Both the position numbers and the translations under genes were made by a program. A stretch of DNA of 64,000 nt. Source: Sphingobacteriaceae bacterium GW460-11-11-14-LB5. GTDB lineage: Bacteria; Bacteroidota; Bacteroidia; Sphingobacteriales; Sphingobacteriaceae. The stretch covers positions 434,001 to 498,000 of the forward strand of contig CP021237.1 in assembly GCA_002151545.1 (NCBI GenBank). Direction: 5' to 3'. The notes under the pieces are model-generated. The model did no database searches, was not told the DNA's origin, and worked only from the letters and a program-made list of their open reading frames with translations. This document shows, one piece after another, positions 1-9,002 of the stretch. Each line of letters opens with the position of its first letter. The stretch's first letter is position 1.

Positions 1-411
1 CGCTTCAGGATAAAGGGTTGCCATTGCGCTATTTTCATTATCTAAACTGATAAAAAGTTCGAGCTCTTCGGCTTTTTCCCCGAAGCCACAATTGTTTAAA
101 ATAATATTTGGATGGTCTACATGCTGTTTAAGCTGTAGAAAAGTTACTAAAACTGGTTCAAATGAGTGTATTTTAGCATTCGGAAACTTAACATTTAGCA
201 TTTTTGTATACTCTCCAATATTCGCACCAACATCAAATATTATACTTGGCGTATTACCTAATAGTTTAGCAATAACAACATCGGCAACAAAGAATTCTCC
301 AGATTGATAACAATTATGACCAGCACCAGCTTGAACATGTGCATGTGCCAATAAATCAACGTTCATCATCTTCAATGTTTTTACCAGTAATCTTTCTACA
401 GTTTTTTTCAT
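1..411 (-). CDS. FkbM-family SAM-dependent methyltransferase (N-terminal part, cut by window edge)
   Basis: The minus-strand frame runs open from an ATG at 411 to base 1, giving 137 codons with no stop, so the C-terminus lies outside the window. Around residues 62-70 it has the SAM-binding motif FDVGANIGEYT, followed by an acidic strand end (HSFEPV). Both are typical of FkbM-type O-methyltransferases that methylate sugars or peptides. It is the last visible gene of the leftward polysaccharide operon, separated from the next upstream gene (536-1519) by about 125 bp of AT-rich DNA. The family is seen; the substrate, probably a hydroxyl of a glycan sugar, is inferred from context. Confidence 0.85.
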   Translation of the reverse strand, partial: MKKTVERLLVKTLKMMNVDLLAHAHVQAGAGHNCYQSGEFFVADVVIAKLLGNTPSIIFDVGANIGEYTKMLNVKFPNAKIHSFEPVLVTFLQLKQHVDHPNIILNNCGFGEKAEELELFISLDNENSAMATLYPEA

Positions 412-535
412 TTAAATAATTGCGTGAGCTTAAATACCAACTTCTAAACTTCTTAAGCTAAAAATTAATAAAGGTTCGAGATTTCGTTTGCCTACTGTTA
501 AACCCAACAGATGAAAGGTGAAAATTATTAAATTG

Positions 536-1519
536 TTATTTATTAAAATTTTTAAGGTAGCTAATCCAGGCAGCGGTTTTCCAACCAAATAGTTTTGAAA
601 CTATTTTATAAAAAGGGGTATGCTGGTAATAATTTTTAGGGATCGAAGCTAAATTATCTGCTTCTCTCATTGCCTGGTTTGCAATTTTTATTGATCTAGG
701 GTAGGCTGCAAGTGCAACTTCACCAAAGTACCTGCTAATTGCTTTTTTTGCTCCAACGCTATCGATTTTGCTTAAAAGGTGGTTTTTCTTTAAAGTTATG
801 CTATTGAAAAAACTAGTTAAAGCTCGAATGTTTTTTTTACTACTTAAGCTGTTTTTTTGCTTTCTGTAGTAAGCAATAGCTTGAGGCGCATATTTAATTT
901 CTACTGCATTTAAAACAACTCTGCAAAAATACTCTCCATCATCATTATAGCTTAGGTCTTCATTCCAAAAACCAGCTTTATTTATAACCTCACGAGGTGT
1001 TAACCAGGCATGTATAGTAATCATTCCTCCATAATTTGGACCTATTAAATCACCGCCATACAATTTTATTAAAAAATCAGGCATATTGGATGAGCCTTCT
1101 TGGTACCATTCATGATTTAGTTGATTTGCGTAGGGGCTTGTTCCATGTTGGAAATACACCGTGGGGCCTATAGCTAACTTTTCGGTATTGTTATTTAGTA
1201 ATTTTACCTGTGATTCTATTTTATTTAAAGAAAGTAAATCATCAGCATCTAAAAACTGGATATAATGGCCTTTTGCATTTTTTAAGCCAAGATTTCTGGC
1301 TGCAGATGCTCCTTTATTTGATTGTTGAAGAATAATTACATGCTCGCACTCAAATTTCTTAGCAATTTGTAAGGAATCATCTGTCGAACCATCATCAACT
1401 ATGATTATTTCGATCTTTTTCCAGGTTTGATTAAGGGCACAATTAATGGTCTCTGCTATATATAATTCTGAATTATACATAGGGATAATGATAGAAACAA
1501 GTGGTTGATTGGTGATCAA
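536..1519 (-). CDS. GT2-family glycosyltransferase (327 aa)
   Basis: This is a GT-A fold inverting glycosyltransferase that would transfer a sugar from a nucleotide donor to the growing glycan on the cytoplasmic face of the membrane. The N-terminus begins VSIIIPMYNSE, the nucleotide-binding VDDGSTD is at about residues 41-47, and the metal-binding LDADD is at about 90-94. The C-terminal third is not a recognisable domain and has no transmembrane helix. It ends 2 bp before the neighbouring GT10 gene begins, consistent with one transcript. Donor and linkage cannot be read from the sequence. Confidence 0.9.
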   Translation of the reverse strand: MITNQPLVSIIIPMYNSELYIAETINCALNQTWKKIEIIIVDDGSTDDSLQIAKKFECEHVIILQQSNKGASAARNLGLKNAKGHYIQFLDADDLLSLNKIESQVKLLNNNTEKLAIGPTVYFQHGTSPYANQLNHEWYQEGSSNMPDFLIKLYGGDLIGPNYGGMITIHAWLTPREVINKAGFWNEDLSYNDDGEYFCRVVLNAVEIKYAPQAIAYYRKQKNSLSSKKNIRALTSFFNSITLKKNHLLSKIDSVGAKKAISRYFGEVALAAYPRSIKIANQAMREADNLASIPKNYYQHTPFYKIVSKLFGWKTAAWISYLKNFNK

Positions 1520-1521
1520 TA

Positions 1522-2532
1522 TTATTTGCGATTAAATATGGTCATCCAATGTTCTTTATTAGTGGTTCCCATATCAACAGTATTGTTTTTAAACCAGGGT
1601 TGCCTTAAATATGTGGCATACAAATCTTGATTTTTATCTATCTCGATAACGCTGTCAATTACTTCTGAAAAATCCAGGTTATTGAATTGTAGTTTCATTT
1701 TTAAATTTCTTCCCTGGATTTTTATTTTTCTTATCGCTTTCTGCATGAATCCATTATGTGTAGCAGGCCGGTAATCGGTAAAACTTTGCTGGGATAAACG
1801 TTCCAGTGTTTTAACCATAATGCCAGTTTTTTTTTCTAGATAATCGGAAACATTAACGAAACTATCAGTATTAAAGATTTTGTTAATATTAGGGTCCCCA
1901 CAATATATTGGCAAACTATTGCAAAGCATAGCATCATATAATTTTTCGGTTTGATAACCGGGATAAACATAATTTTCAAAGGCAATGGTAAATTTATAAG
2001 GAGATAAAAATTGCCTTTTAATGTCCCAAATGCCTCCGGTAAACTGATTATCTATTGATGGCATATTGTTCATCGATTTACCCGGTGCATCTACTTTTTT
2101 GTATTTCGATAATTGTTTAAAAAATGCTTCACGATAACTCACTTTGTTTGAATAGAGAAAGTTGCAGAAACTGGTTTTTTGACTAATGATTTGATCTATA
2201 TCATTTTCGGTTAAATGTTTTATTAATTTATTTGGATTTAAGCCATGCCATTGAATCCGATAATATCGTTTATTTCTAATTTCATCCTCTGATGGAATAC
2301 CAAATGCATAATCACAGATAGAAAAATCGGGTAAGATGTTTTCACAGAAATAGCCAATTCTGATGTATTTACCTGGTTTAGGTATATCATTTCCGTATGG
2401 TCCAAATAAAATAAAATCGGGTTGATTAGATTCAACGAAATGAAATTGGTCCATTAATTCAAAAAAAATATCGTCAACTGCATCAGCTAAATTAATTCCG
2501 TTTGTGCATTTTATTTTAATTATTTTAGCCAA
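1522..2532 (-). CDS. GT10-family (alpha-1,3/4-fucosyltransferase-like) glycosyltransferase
   Basis: The central part carries the hallmark GT10 signature: FTIAFEN at about residues 181-187, TEKLYDA at about 195-201 and PIYCGDPN at about 208-215. This is the GDP-fucose-binding half of alpha-1,3/4-fucosyltransferases such as the Helicobacter and Lewis-type enzymes. The 336-residue length fits bacterial members. It has no membrane anchor; a basic segment near residues 265-285 (IRKIKIQGRNLKMK) may aid membrane contact. It lies between two GT2 genes with 2-bp gaps. With the two GT11 genes and the GT6 gene further upstream, it points to a fucose-rich glycan. GDP-fucose as donor is a family inference. 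Confidence 0.85.
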   Translation of the reverse strand: MAKIIKIKCTNGINLADAVDDIFFELMDQFHFVESNQPDFILFGPYGNDIPKPGKYIRIGYFCENILPDFSICDYAFGIPSEDEIRNKRYYRIQWHGLNPNKLIKHLTENDIDQIISQKTSFCNFLYSNKVSYREAFFKQLSKYKKVDAPGKSMNNMPSIDNQFTGGIWDIKRQFLSPYKFTIAFENYVYPGYQTEKLYDAMLCNSLPIYCGDPNINKIFNTDSFVNVSDYLEKKTGIMVKTLERLSQQSFTDYRPATHNGFMQKAIRKIKIQGRNLKMKLQFNNLDFSEVIDSVIEIDKNQDLYATYLRQPWFKNNTVDMGTTNKEHWMTIFNRK

Positions 2533-2534
2533 TT

Positions 2535-3284
2535 TTAATGCGCTTTAAGTATTAATCTAAGGTAGTATTTAACTTTAGCCGCTATAAATATGAGTTTATT
2601 ATGATGGCGCCATTTATAATTGTAGTAGGCCTTTGCACTTTCCTGAAGTTTAAACTGACTGCGGCTTTTTTCTGAACTCAAAGTTTCACTTCTGATATGT
2701 GTGACTTTGGCATTTTTAATTAACCCATGTTTAATAGCATGTTTTTCTAAAGAGAGTCTAAAATCATCATCTGCAAACCAAAAATTAAATTTTTCATCAA
2801 ACTTTCCAACCTTATTAAAAACTGATCTTTTTACAAGGAAACACCAACCTGTAAATAATACGCCATTTTTATATCCGTAATTGATTTCATCAGGAATTTG
2901 GTCTAATTTATCTGCATGAAAATTTGGACAGAACATGCCAACACTGTCTAATCCGTTATCATCCTGCATTGATTTAACAATTGCTGACGCCCAGCCTTTA
3001 TGAAATATTAAATCATTGTTGCAAAAGCACACTAAATCTTTACTGGTTTCGTCCAGCCCTATATTTAAGTATTTATGAAAACCAAATTTAGTTTCCGGAT
3101 AAATTGTTTTGGCATTAGGGTACTGATATGGTTTAATGGATGTGCATGATTCAATAACCAAAATCTCAAACTTAATCATTGAGTTGTCTTCCGATTCCAA
3201 TAAACTCTGTACGGTTTGCCTGGTGAGATCGATTAACCTCTTGCTTTTTCCATTACTAAGAATTATGATATCAATATTAATCAT
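2535..3284 (-). CDS. GT2-family glycosyltransferase, rhamnosyltransferase-like
   Basis: This 249-residue protein has an N-terminal GT-A strand (DIIILSNGK) and, at about residues 86-91, CFCNND in place of the usual DxD. It also has a conserved acceptor-side segment (GWCFLVKRSVFNKVGKFD, then FWFADDDF). The pattern is common in short GT2 enzymes of O-antigen clusters. The N-terminal half is more divergent than in the neighbouring GT2 genes. It overlaps the upstream methyltransferase gene by 8 bp, implying translational coupling. The acceptor and linkage are unknown. Confidence 0.85.
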   Translation of the reverse strand: MINIDIIILSNGKSKRLIDLTRQTVQSLLESEDNSMIKFEILVIESCTSIKPYQYPNAKTIYPETKFGFHKYLNIGLDETSKDLVCFCNNDLIFHKGWASAIVKSMQDDNGLDSVGMFCPNFHADKLDQIPDEINYGYKNGVLFTGWCFLVKRSVFNKVGKFDEKFNFWFADDDFRLSLEKHAIKHGLIKNAKVTHIRSETLSSEKSRSQFKLQESAKAYYNYKWRHHNKLIFIAAKVKYYLRLILKAH

Positions 3285-3942
3285 TTAATTGAGCCTGGGT
3301 AGCGAACTGTTGAAAAGAAGTATCCTCAAACTTTGTAATTCTTAAAAAACTTAAAATCTTAAAAGGAATTGAAAATTTTTTGGGTACAAACCGGTTGATT
3401 CCCTCATGTTTTATGATCTTGAAACCAAGTTTGCTAAAAAGATTAATAATACTTTTACTGGTAAAAAACCTGAGATGTGTATTGTCCATTATACCAGCGT
3501 CTTCATATTCAAATTCTCCTTTGTACACTAATCTGTATAGGTAGGGAATATGCCTCATATTGGGAATCGAACTTACAATGTACCCGTTTTTGACTAAAAG
3601 ACTTTTACAGTTTTCAAGTGTTAAAAAAGGATCTGTCAAATGTTCTAATACATCATTGAAGATGATGCAATCAAAATAATTATTAGGCAAACCATCACAC
3701 TTATCTAATGTATTGTTAAAGAACTTGTCTATATTTTTTTGTGCAATTGTAGCAAATTTTTTTTCTGGCTCAATTCCCCAATAAATGCAATTTTGTCTTT
3801 CTTTTATCAATTTACCAAAAGCACCATTTCCGCAACCAATTTCTAAAATATGTTTGGCATCTAATGGTACAAATGCCATCATTTCACGTCTTTCGTGCTG
3901 ATAATAGCTTTGGTCTTTATCTTTAATGTTCAGTATCTCCAT
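3277..3942 (-). CDS. Class I SAM-dependent methyltransferase
   Basis: The protein has the full Rossmann SAM-binding set: ILEIGCGNGAFG (about residues 32-43), the acidic residue in GIEPE (about 56-60), and a post-II segment IIFNDVLEHL typical of Methyltransf_11/23 enzymes. At 221 residues it is a complete single domain. Its place among glycosyltransferases, with overlaps of 8 bp downstream and 1 bp upstream, suggests it methylates a sugar or caps the glycan chain. The exact acceptor cannot be determined. Confidence 0.88.
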   Translation of the reverse strand: MEILNIKDKDQSYYQHERREMMAFVPLDAKHILEIGCGNGAFGKLIKERQNCIYWGIEPEKKFATIAQKNIDKFFNNTLDKCDGLPNNYFDCIIFNDVLEHLTDPFLTLENCKSLLVKNGYIVSSIPNMRHIPYLYRLVYKGEFEYEDAGIMDNTHLRFFTSKSIINLFSKLGFKIIKHEGINRFVPKKFSIPFKILSFLRITKFEDTSFQQFATQAQLND

Positions 3943-4823
3943 TATTTAGTAATGAATTGACCGTCGCTTTCTGAGTTGATTTTATTTATACGCTCGTAAA
4001 AGTGATTGTAAATTTCAGTCAGATTAATTTCGTGGTAAGTATTTGTATTTGCCGGCTTAGCATAAATTATTTTACCGATGGCAATTTTTATTTTGCTCCA
4101 AAAACTAATGCTCTTGTTATCTCCGGGATAACCGTATAAGGCTTGACCAATTTTGGCTTCATTCTGGAGTGTTTTTTTAGAAACTGTAGAAGAAACATTA
4201 TTTGGTGAGCCGACATTTAGCGCGTTGTAACCAGTATAATAGCTGATATTTACATTCAAAAAGCTCATTCTTAAGCTATATTCCCAGTCAATCATCACAA
4301 AAGATGTGTTATATAAACCTATGTAGGGCAAAATGCTTTTTCTCACCAGCATGTGTACATCAGAAAAAGAAAAGCAATTTATTTTTCCGGCTCTCCAGTC
4401 TTTGTAGTGCTTAAGTCTGGATGAATTGACATCAATATTATTATAATTTAATATCCCTGACGATAAATCGCTGGATATCACAACATCAACATCAGGATTT
4501 TCAAACATATAATCAGCACATTTCCTTATTTCATTATAATCAAAAACATCATCGTCAATGATTTTTTTAAACAGAATCCCCCTGGCCATGAGCATAGCCT
4601 TATTCCAGCCATGGGCCTGATTTTTATCTGGTTCTGATATAAATTGATGAATTTTTCCTTCCTTTAAAAGTTCTTGTAAGTATAATGTTGAACCGTCTGT
4701 ACTATTTGCATCAACAACAACTATTTCCTCATCCGGTAAAACCTTAGCGATAAGCCTTTCCAGATTTATTTTCAGGTAGGGAAGTCTGTTTCTGGTTGAA
4801 ATAAGATATGACAGTTTAATCAT
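3942..4823 (-). CDS. GT2-family glycosyltransferase
   Basis: The 293-residue protein opens with LSYLISTRNR and has VVVDANSTDGS at about residues 36-46. A triple aspartate (IIDDDVFDY) at about 89-96 acts as the metal/nucleotide site, so the GT-A core is intact. The middle (CFSFSDVHMLVRKSILPYIG) resembles the acceptor loop of GT2 enzymes that add to lipid-linked oligosaccharides. It overlaps both neighbours (1 and 8 bp) and therefore belongs to the same translationally coupled run. Sugar specificity is unknown. Confidence 0.88.
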   Translation of the reverse strand: MIKLSYLISTRNRLPYLKINLERLIAKVLPDEEIVVVDANSTDGSTLYLQELLKEGKIHQFISEPDKNQAHGWNKAMLMARGILFKKIIDDDVFDYNEIRKCADYMFENPDVDVVISSDLSSGILNYNNIDVNSSRLKHYKDWRAGKINCFSFSDVHMLVRKSILPYIGLYNTSFVMIDWEYSLRMSFLNVNISYYTGYNALNVGSPNNVSSTVSKKTLQNEAKIGQALYGYPGDNKSISFWSKIKIAIGKIIYAKPANTNTYHEINLTEIYNHFYERINKINSESDGQFITK

Positions 4824-5811
4824 CGAACTTTAGTGTGCTTATATCTTTATACATTTTTTTGATTTGTTTATTATATCTTAAAAATTCAAATCCCAAGATC
4901 ATCCAGCTTTTAATATGGATGGTTTTAACATCACCTTCCTTATTTTTGATAATATTGTGGAAGTGTAAAAAGCTATACTTTATGGTGCGCGCGAAATATA
5001 AGAAGCTTTTTTTTAGCCAGTAAAATTCAGGTAATTTACTTCCATTTAAAACTAAATCATAAACGTGGAGTGGTACAAAAGAATAACTAAAACCAATATG
5101 AAGATTTTGTAAGTATTTCCAGGTTAGCCGGTTCGTTGTTAAAAAATGATAGAAGGTTAGTTTTTCTGAGTAAAAAATTTTTCCACCCAATAATTTTACG
5201 CGGAGACAAGTTTCGGAGTCTCCTCCTGAAGATAATCTTGTACCAACTCTATCATTTAAAAAAAATGGTATAGCATAAAACTTCGGATTTTTCAAAATGG
5301 TTTTCCGAATTCCTAATCCTGCACCATATACCAAACTTACAAACCCTGATTTTACTTCCTGTTTACCAACAGCATAACTTTGGTAAAAATTCTCAAACCA
5401 AAATGGCTTATCAGATTCGAAAACAGGATTTCCTTGGCCTCCTAAAATCATAATTTCTTCATCGGCGTCAAAAAGCTGCATGGTATTTATGGCATAATTT
5501 TCGTCTAACCAGTTATCATCATCGCAAAAAATCAAATAATCGTATAGTGCAACTTCAATTCCTTTTTCTCTGGCCTTTGTTAAACCTGGTTGAGCTTCAA
5601 AAGCTATTCTTAAAGGAAAGGGATTATTGAGTTCTTCCCATAAACTTTTGGCAACTTCTGCCGTATCATCCGATGAATTGTTGTCAACAATAATTACTTC
5701 AATTCCTTTTGTGATATTTTGTTTAGCTAAATGAAACAAAGTTTTGGGTAACCTTTTAGCACTATTATAACAACAAACTATTATAGAAACACCTGCGCTA
5801 TTTTGCATCAT
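4816..5811 (-). CDS. GT2-family glycosyltransferase
   Basis: The N-terminus reads VSIIVCCYNSAKR, then VDNNSSDDT (about residues 42-50) and FCDDDNWL (about 95-102), the canonical GT2 donor site with an aspartate triplet. A stretch at about 163-173 (YGAGLGIRK) and an aromatic C-terminal half complete a 331-residue enzyme. Its ATG overlaps the stop of the frameshifted glycosyltransferase just upstream (4-bp ATGA overlap), so its translation may depend on ribosomes completing that damaged frame. Substrate unknown. Confidence 0.9.
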   Translation of the reverse strand: MMQNSAGVSIIVCCYNSAKRLPKTLFHLAKQNITKGIEVIIVDNNSSDDTAEVAKSLWEELNNPFPLRIAFEAQPGLTKAREKGIEVALYDYLIFCDDDNWLDENYAINTMQLFDADEEIMILGGQGNPVFESDKPFWFENFYQSYAVGKQEVKSGFVSLVYGAGLGIRKTILKNPKFYAIPFFLNDRVGTRLSSGGDSETCLRVKLLGGKIFYSEKLTFYHFLTTNRLTWKYLQNLHIGFSYSFVPLHVYDLVLNGSKLPEFYWLKKSFLYFARTIKYSFLHFHNIIKNKEGDVKTIHIKSWMILGFEFLRYNKQIKKMYKDISTLKFDD

Positions 5812-6718
5812 GATCTTCGAACAATCTTTTTTGTTGTTAACTTAATGAAAAGATAAAATTGGTGGGGCCAGCTTATTGTAAGGTTTACAAATGCAGTTGC
5901 CATAAGAGTTGGAATTCCAGTTCTGTTGAGTGTTAATAATGTTTTTTGCGCGATATATAATGGAGAATTCATGTTTTCTCCGCCAAAATGAAATAAAAGG
6001 GGCGATTTTATTTTAAAGTCTTCAGTTTTTCCACTGGTGGGAATAGTTTTTTTAATTTTACCTGTTAGTACGTTTAAATTATTTATTTCATTGGCTTTTG
6101 AAAATCCTGCAACAATTAAACCACCATCATCAATCGGTCGTTGTTTATGAGCCGTCATTGAAACTGAAACCAGTTCTTCCTCATTTTTCCAGCCATTCTG
6201 TATCCTAACGAAACCATATTCATCGTATTTTTCAGAAAGTTTTCTAGCTTCACTATATATTTTCTTTGTTAATTCAGTTTTTTAAGATAGTACAGCCCGC
6301 CATTAAATAAAATAGACTGATCTATATTAAATTGTTTTCTAGCAAATACAGCACCTTCTTCGCCCCAATAGTCTTCAAGTTTAACAGGAGTGCCCAAGAC
6401 AGTTACATCCATAGAACTGCAGAGGTCAAAAACTGGGCTAAGATCACCAAAGCAAAGCATGTCAGAGTCAATGTAAAGTGTTTCTTCTGTTTTTAAGAAA
6501 ACATCTAAATAAAGCTTGGTTTCAATAAATAGCTTGGCAATATCGTTTTCAATTTTTATGAAATCTATGGCATCGGTATTTTTCTCTGGAATAATATTAG
6601 TACCGACAAATATTTTTAAATCTGGATTATATAACCTGATTGACCTGGCACAATTTATAGCAAAATTTAAATATTTTTTGCTATTGGTTCCTAAAATTAA
6701 AACAGAACGATCCTTCAT
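5808..6718 (-). pseudogene. GT8-like glycosyltransferase split by a frameshift in an A6 run
   Basis: The first part (6269-6718) begins RSVLILGTNSKKY and carries a YIDSDMLCFGD motif at about residues 101-111, a DxD site as in GT8-like nucleotide-sugar transferases. It stops at 6269-6271 just after NGGLYYLKK. The -1 frame is open from that point and continues for about 160 residues to 5808 (TELTKKIYSEARKLS, then the internal Met at 6158). The switch falls on six T (A6 on the coding strand) at 6278-6283. One extra A would restore a protein of about 303 residues. Three explanations are possible: a real inactivating mutation, a homopolymer sequencing error, or slippage on A6 that still yields some full-length enzyme. 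Confidence 0.8.
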
Positions 6719-7614
6719 TTATTCTCTGAATTAATATATTCTATTTGCCAGTTAGAAGGGTAAATATCTGGTGGAATTGTTTGCTTGATATGAAAACCAA
6801 GAAAATATTTTGGACAATAAATAATCTTATCCGGTTTGGCATTTAAATAGGCACCCCACCAGCTAAACGTGCTATTGCTGGTAATGCAAATATCTGCATT
6901 CATCAGGAGCTGAAAATCAATTATTTCATTTTCTGTAGAAATATATTTGTTTTGCACGTAGCCAAATTCATTTTCAATAAATGAAATGTCATCGCCAATA
7001 AAAATAAACTGGTAGTTGTTGGCTGATTTCTCTAGTTTATTGATCAGCTGATGATAATATGTTGCAGGAAGTCTTAAATCGGCATTACCCAGGTCTAATA
7101 TTTCTAAATGCTGATAATCAGTTCTTCTGATATGAACCACAACCGTTTTATAACCCGGCTTATAGATTTTGCTAAAATTATCTTTAAAATCATTAAGGTA
7201 TTTTTTTTTGATTTTTAACAAGTTTTTAATTTCTCTTTTGTGTGGTTCGAAATATAATTCTGATTGAAAATAACCCTCAAATGATCTGTGATTATTTATC
7301 GTTTTAATCGCATTGAGGTAAGGTTCGTCAAATGGTATAAATTGGCTGTTTGTTTTGAAAAAGCCATCAATGAATTTATAGAATGATCTTCGAAAATGAT
7401 GATTAAAGATGTTTTTAAATCCTTTTATGGAGAAAAGATAAGTATCTAGTAGATGAAAGGGGCCCGTGCTGATATCAAAAAACTCTATCAGGGAGCACCG
7501 TTCAACTTTTTGATTTAAGCAATAATTGGTTTTTTTTTGTTTTGAGATATGGTAAGCAAAGGCAAATTGAAATAACTGATTACCTAAACGTCCATTTAAA
7601 ACAACATTAATCAT
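6715..7614 (-). CDS. GT11-family alpha-1,2-fucosyltransferase, copy 1
   Basis: The protein starts INVVLNGRLGNQLFQ, the GT11 signature with the GNQ loop. It has HIRRTDY at about residues 161-167, the GDP-fucose-binding HxRR motif, and ends with SNSTFSWWGAYLN, the third conserved GT11 block. At 299 residues it is full length. Family knowledge predicts transfer of L-fucose from GDP-fucose to O-2 of a galactose, giving an H-antigen-type unit. It overlaps the frameshifted GT8-like gene by 4 bp and lies close behind a small fragment gene. A second GT11 paralogue lies at 12319-13167. Confidence 0.93.
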   Translation of the reverse strand: MINVVLNGRLGNQLFQFAFAYHISKQKKTNYCLNQKVERCSLIEFFDISTGPFHLLDTYLFSIKGFKNIFNHHFRRSFYKFIDGFFKTNSQFIPFDEPYLNAIKTINNHRSFEGYFQSELYFEPHKREIKNLLKIKKKYLNDFKDNFSKIYKPGYKTVVVHIRRTDYQHLEILDLGNADLRLPATYYHQLINKLEKSANNYQFIFIGDDISFIENEFGYVQNKYISTENEIIDFQLLMNADICITSNSTFSWWGAYLNAKPDKIIYCPKYFLGFHIKQTIPPDIYPSNWQIEYINSENK

Positions 7615-7617
7615 AAA

Positions 7618-7830
7618 TTAAATTTCATGTTTAATTAACCAATTCTCCCAAATGAAATCGCAAAGGTAAGTTGGGTGATGTGTTTTTGATAATAAAGTCC
7701 GTAGTTCATACATCTTATTTCCCGCATCAGGTACAAAATCATGGAATTGGATTTGAAGATTTATAATGTTAGGACCAGTAAATAATAACTTATCGCTAAG
7801 CCATTTTGAAATATTAATTAAGCGCCCCAT
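7618..7830 (-). CDS. 70-residue protein, probable C-terminal remnant of an FkbM-like methyltransferase
   Basis: The open frame starts at an ATG inside the 3' end of the GT4 gene (13-bp overlap) and ends 3 bp before the GT11 start. It has no SAM-binding motif. The segments LQIQFHDFVPDA and, near the end, FIWENWL resemble, from memory, the C-terminal block of FkbM-type methyltransferases. The catalytic N-terminus is absent. It could be the tail of a gene whose front was lost by deletion, or a genuine tiny protein held for coupling. I rate the fragment reading as more likely. Confidence 0.45.
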   Translation of the reverse strand: MGRLINISKWLSDKLLFTGPNIINLQIQFHDFVPDAGNKMYELRTLLSKTHHPTYLCDFIWENWLIKHEI

Positions 7831-9002
7831 GTTCGTCTTATACTTATACTTTTAATCATAATATTTTTAAATGATTCAATTGCATTCTCTATTGAGTAGG
7901 CAGTGATCTGATGATTTGTTTTAGAAATAATTGGATCAATTGCTTTATCTTTTAAACTATCCAAAGCTTGTTTAATTGCTAATGGCTCTAATGGATCAAA
8001 ATATATCGCTAAATCTCCAGCCATTGCAATATGCCCCTTTAAATTTGAACAGGCTACATTGCATTTTAGAGCTATTGCCTCTAAAATAGGCATGTTGGTA
8101 GGTCCTAATAATGATGGAAATACTAAGCCAATTGAGTTAATATATAACCATTTTAGTTCTTGATCAGAAATAAAACCTGGTAATATGATTTGCTGAGCTA
8201 AGCCCAATTCTTTAATTAAAGAATTGATATATTGTCGATTACCCTGGTCACTTCCTGGTAATACTAGAATATAATCTTTGTTTTCTTTAACGAAATCTTT
8301 AAAGCCTAAAATTAAATTGTAATGATTTTTGTGTGCCCAAAACTGCGCAGGATAGATAAAGAATTTTTTATGATTATTCATCCATAAAGGTTTTTGCACC
8401 TCTACTATTGGATTAACAATTTTGCTTGGAAAGAGGGGTAAAATTACAATTTTTTCTTCCGGTAACTGATACTGCTTTATAATCTCATTTTTCCCCGATT
8501 CGGACTCTGCACAGACTAATAAAGCTTTGTGTAGGTTTTTTAAAATATGGCTTTCCCTGCTTTCCCATTGACCATCCATCGCTATTTCCGGAAAGGCATA
8601 AGTAGTTCGATGACCCAAATCCCAGTTTACAATTATGTATGGATAGTTTTCAATAAAAACTTCGGGGGTAGGATAGAATATAATATCTATTTTATGTTCT
8701 CTGAGTAGATTTTTTGTATTAATATAGTTTTGTTCGATATCTTTTCGGGGAATTGATGAGCCAAAAAACTTATGATAGAAATTTACTTTTTTCTGGTATA
8801 AAAAACTTTTCTTAAAAGGGAAACTTATTGTTTTCTTTTTAAACTCGACGCTTAAATTAAACCCAACAAAATAAATTTCTATTTCAGGGCCAAAATCTTC
8901 ATTATCAATTCGTTCTACAAGCTGAGATAAAAATGAATACCCTCCTCCCGATTCTGGTACAAAAGCTTCATTAATCCATATGGCAACTCTATAACAACTC
9001 AT
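7818..9002 (-). CDS. GT4-family glycosyltransferase
   Basis: This 394-residue enzyme has the two-domain GT-B layout. An N-terminal acceptor domain starts with a glycine-rich loop (PESGGGYSFLSQLVE, about residues 16-30). The C-terminal donor domain has FFIYPAQFWAHKNH (about 215-228) and VFPSLLGPTNMPILEAIA (about 302-319), the E-x7-E-type GT4 signature with the second glutamate position occupied. Retaining transfer of mannose or a related hexose is typical for the family. It overlaps the aminotransferase gene upstream by 14 bp. Confidence 0.88.
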   Translation of the reverse strand: MSCYRVAIWINEAFVPESGGGYSFLSQLVERIDNEDFGPEIEIYFVGFNLSVEFKKKTISFPFKKSFLYQKKVNFYHKFFGSSIPRKDIEQNYINTKNLLREHKIDIIFYPTPEVFIENYPYIIVNWDLGHRTTYAFPEIAMDGQWESRESHILKNLHKALLVCAESESGKNEIIKQYQLPEEKIVILPLFPSKIVNPIVEVQKPLWMNNHKKFFIYPAQFWAHKNHYNLILGFKDFVKENKDYILVLPGSDQGNRQYINSLIKELGLAQQIILPGFISDQELKWLYINSIGLVFPSLLGPTNMPILEAIALKCNVACSNLKGHIAMAGDLAIYFDPLEPLAIKQALDSLKDKAIDPIISKTNHQITAYSIENAIESFKNIMIKSISIRRTWGA

